Position numbers and translations under genes: made by a program
Notes under the pieces: generated by a model
What the model was told of the DNA's origin: nothing
Databases searched by the model: none
Seen by the model: only the letters and a program-made list of their open reading frames with translations
Shown here: piece by piece, positions 6,043 to 7,071 of the stretch
How the letters are laid out: each line of letters starts with the position of its first letter
How positions within the stretch are numbered: position 1 is the stretch's first letter
Source: Fusobacteriota bacterium
GTDB lineage: Bacteria; Fusobacteriota; Fusobacteriia; JAPLKR01
Assembly (NCBI GenBank): GCA_026387965.1
Contig: JAPLKR010000063.1
Coordinates: 1 to 7,071 of the forward strand
DNA: 7,071 nucleotides
Direction of reading: 5' to 3'

Positions 6043-7044
6043 CTATTTTACTGACCATTTTTTTATGAGCTGACCATCTTTATAGGCTTCTAATAGAAGT
6101 TCAAGTTCAGAAATCTGCTCTTTAACATCTCCGCCAACTCCAGTATCAGAAACCGTTTTTCGAGTCACTCTATCGAGCACAAAGGTAGAGAATAATATAT
6201 CTTGCTCCTCAGTTATCGCTTTTTCTACGGATTCAAATGCCCCGTGAGCTGAAAGTCTTAGTCCGTAAGAATTATAAATCAACGTATAGCCTGCAATACC
6301 CGTAACCCCTTGGTAGGCTTTAGAAAATCCACCATCTATTACAAGTAGTTTCCCTTCTGCCATAATAGGGCTCTCGCCCTCTTTTACTTTTACAGGAATG
6401 TGTCCGTTAATAATGTGTGCTGTATTTGAATCCAGTCCAAATTCTTCCAGCACTTTTGAACAAAACGCAACATCATCACGCAGCTTGAAATAAGCATCCT
6501 GATGCTCTTTGTGCGTTGATTTGTCAGCTATAAAATACCTTTCAAAAGTTGTCATTTGATCTTTACCAAAAAGAGGCGAGCAGCTTCCACACCACAGGTA
6601 CCATAACCAATCATTAACACGGCCATCATTTTGATAGTACGCTTTTCGTGCAAGTTCATCAAATTTATCTAAAAGAGCTCTTCCCTTTAATTTTAAACCT
6701 TTTTCAATTTCGAATTCTTTAAAAGTTCCATCTGCATGCGTTGGAACGCACCCGTGATATAACACATTATCATTGTAAATGAGATATAAACTCCCTTTAT
6801 CAAAAAGAAATTCCATATGACGCTTTAATTTATAACTTTTTGTGAAATTATCCGCTAACTTTTCCATAACTTGCTCTTCGGATTTAGTTAACTTAAATGG
6901 ATCTTTTGGATCAATTGTCGGAAACTCCTTATCTTTCAGATTATATTCTTTCCCTTTAATGATGATTGTTCCCGTTTCATAGTTAATTTTATCAAGCAAA
7001 ACTCTTCCCTCAAGGCCAAACTCAGGACGACGTTTAACTGCCAC
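6043..7044 (-). CDS. fbp: Fructose-1,6-bisphosphatase class III, C-terminal half (frame broken upstream)
   Basis: The enzyme removes the 1-phosphate of fructose 1,6-bisphosphate in gluconeogenesis. The 333 visible residues match the second half of the Firmicutes class III family, whose proteins are usually about 640-670 residues. They show VKRRPEF at the start, MEFLFDKGSLYLIYN (77-91), YHGCVPT (96-102), MTTFERYFI (164-172), the metallophosphatase motif HIINGHIPV (210-218), and VIDGGFSKAYQGVTGIAGYT (235-254). The metal-binding N-terminal half lies beyond the window. The frame does not continue to the right: in-frame TAA (7053-7051) and TGA (7062-7060) lie just upstream of a GTG at 7044, which has no ribosome binding site and is mid-protein by homology. 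A small deletion near 7049 would explain this (see findings). The stop codon abuts the RluA-family start. Confidence 0.88.
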   Translation of the reverse strand: MAVKRRPEFGLEGRVLLDKINYETGTIIIKGKEYNLKDKEFPTIDPKDPFKLTKSEEQVMEKLADNFTKSYKLKRHMEFLFDKGSLYLIYNDNVLYHGCVPTHADGTFKEFEIEKGLKLKGRALLDKFDELARKAYYQNDGRVNDWLWYLWCGSCSPLFGKDQMTTFERYFIADKSTHKEHQDAYFKLRDDVAFCSKVLEEFGLDSNTAHIINGHIPVKVKEGESPIMAEGKLLVIDGGFSKAYQGVTGIAGYTLIYNSYGLRLSAHGAFESVEKAITEEQDILFSTFVLDRVTRKTVSDTGVGGDVKEQISELELLLEAYKDGQLIKKWSVK

Positions 7045-7071
7045 ACCAATTTACAAGCTTCAGTCGCGTTT

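Noticed and set aside
7015-7044. GTG at 7044 as the true fbp start
   Set aside because: There is no ribosome binding site, and the first residues align to the middle of class III fructose-1,6-bisphosphatases.
1-7071. CRISPR array, defence system, prophage or insertion sequence
   Set aside because: No regularly spaced direct repeats, transposase or phage genes were seen; the supported genes are mainly central metabolism, RNA modification and small redox proteins.

Overview
The window looks like chromosomal DNA of a low-GC Firmicute, most likely a clostridial lineage. This rests on AT-rich intergenic DNA, strong AGGAGG-type ribosome binding sites, sigma-A-like promoters, a class III (Firmicutes-type) fructose-1,6-bisphosphatase and an RluA-family protein with the RLDMNTSG form of the catalytic motif. 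The species cannot be fixed from sequence alone. Every gene I can support lies on the minus strand, so transcription runs from right to left.

Layout in the direction of transcription: the C-terminal half of fbp (7044-6043, reading frame broken near the right edge); an RluA-family pseudouridine synthase that starts on the base after the fbp stop (6042-5182); gap with its own promoter and a strong terminator (5046-4033, terminator 4008-3973); an acyl-CoA synthetase/AMP-dependent ligase split by a 5-base tandem duplication (3898-2370); pgk with its own promoter (2298-1039); about 460 bases without an intact gene, holding small palindromes and a decayed ABM-domain gene remnant (750-658); an intact ABM-domain monooxygenase-like gene (580-299); a 59-residue ferredoxin-like gene (272-93); a rho-independent terminator (88-61); and at the left edge a good promoter, flanked by two perfect palindromes, that fires out of the window.

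Functionally, fbp, gap and pgk are central carbon genes (gluconeogenesis and lower glycolysis). gap and pgk have similar promoter/leader sequences, sharing AAATGGAGTA followed by K-AATA, which suggests matched control even though the ligase gene now lies between them. The ABM and ferredoxin genes form a small two-gene transcription unit, probably redox-related. Two of the larger genes (ligase and fbp) have frame disruptions, which may be real decay, reversible slippage, or assembly error.

I see no CRISPR array, tRNA, rRNA, insertion sequence or complete phage gene. I found no convincing new multi-gene system. The most unusual items are the ligase slippage repeat, the odd cysteine spacing of the tiny ferredoxin, the ABM gene relic beside an intact ABM gene, and the palindrome-flanked promoter at the left edge.
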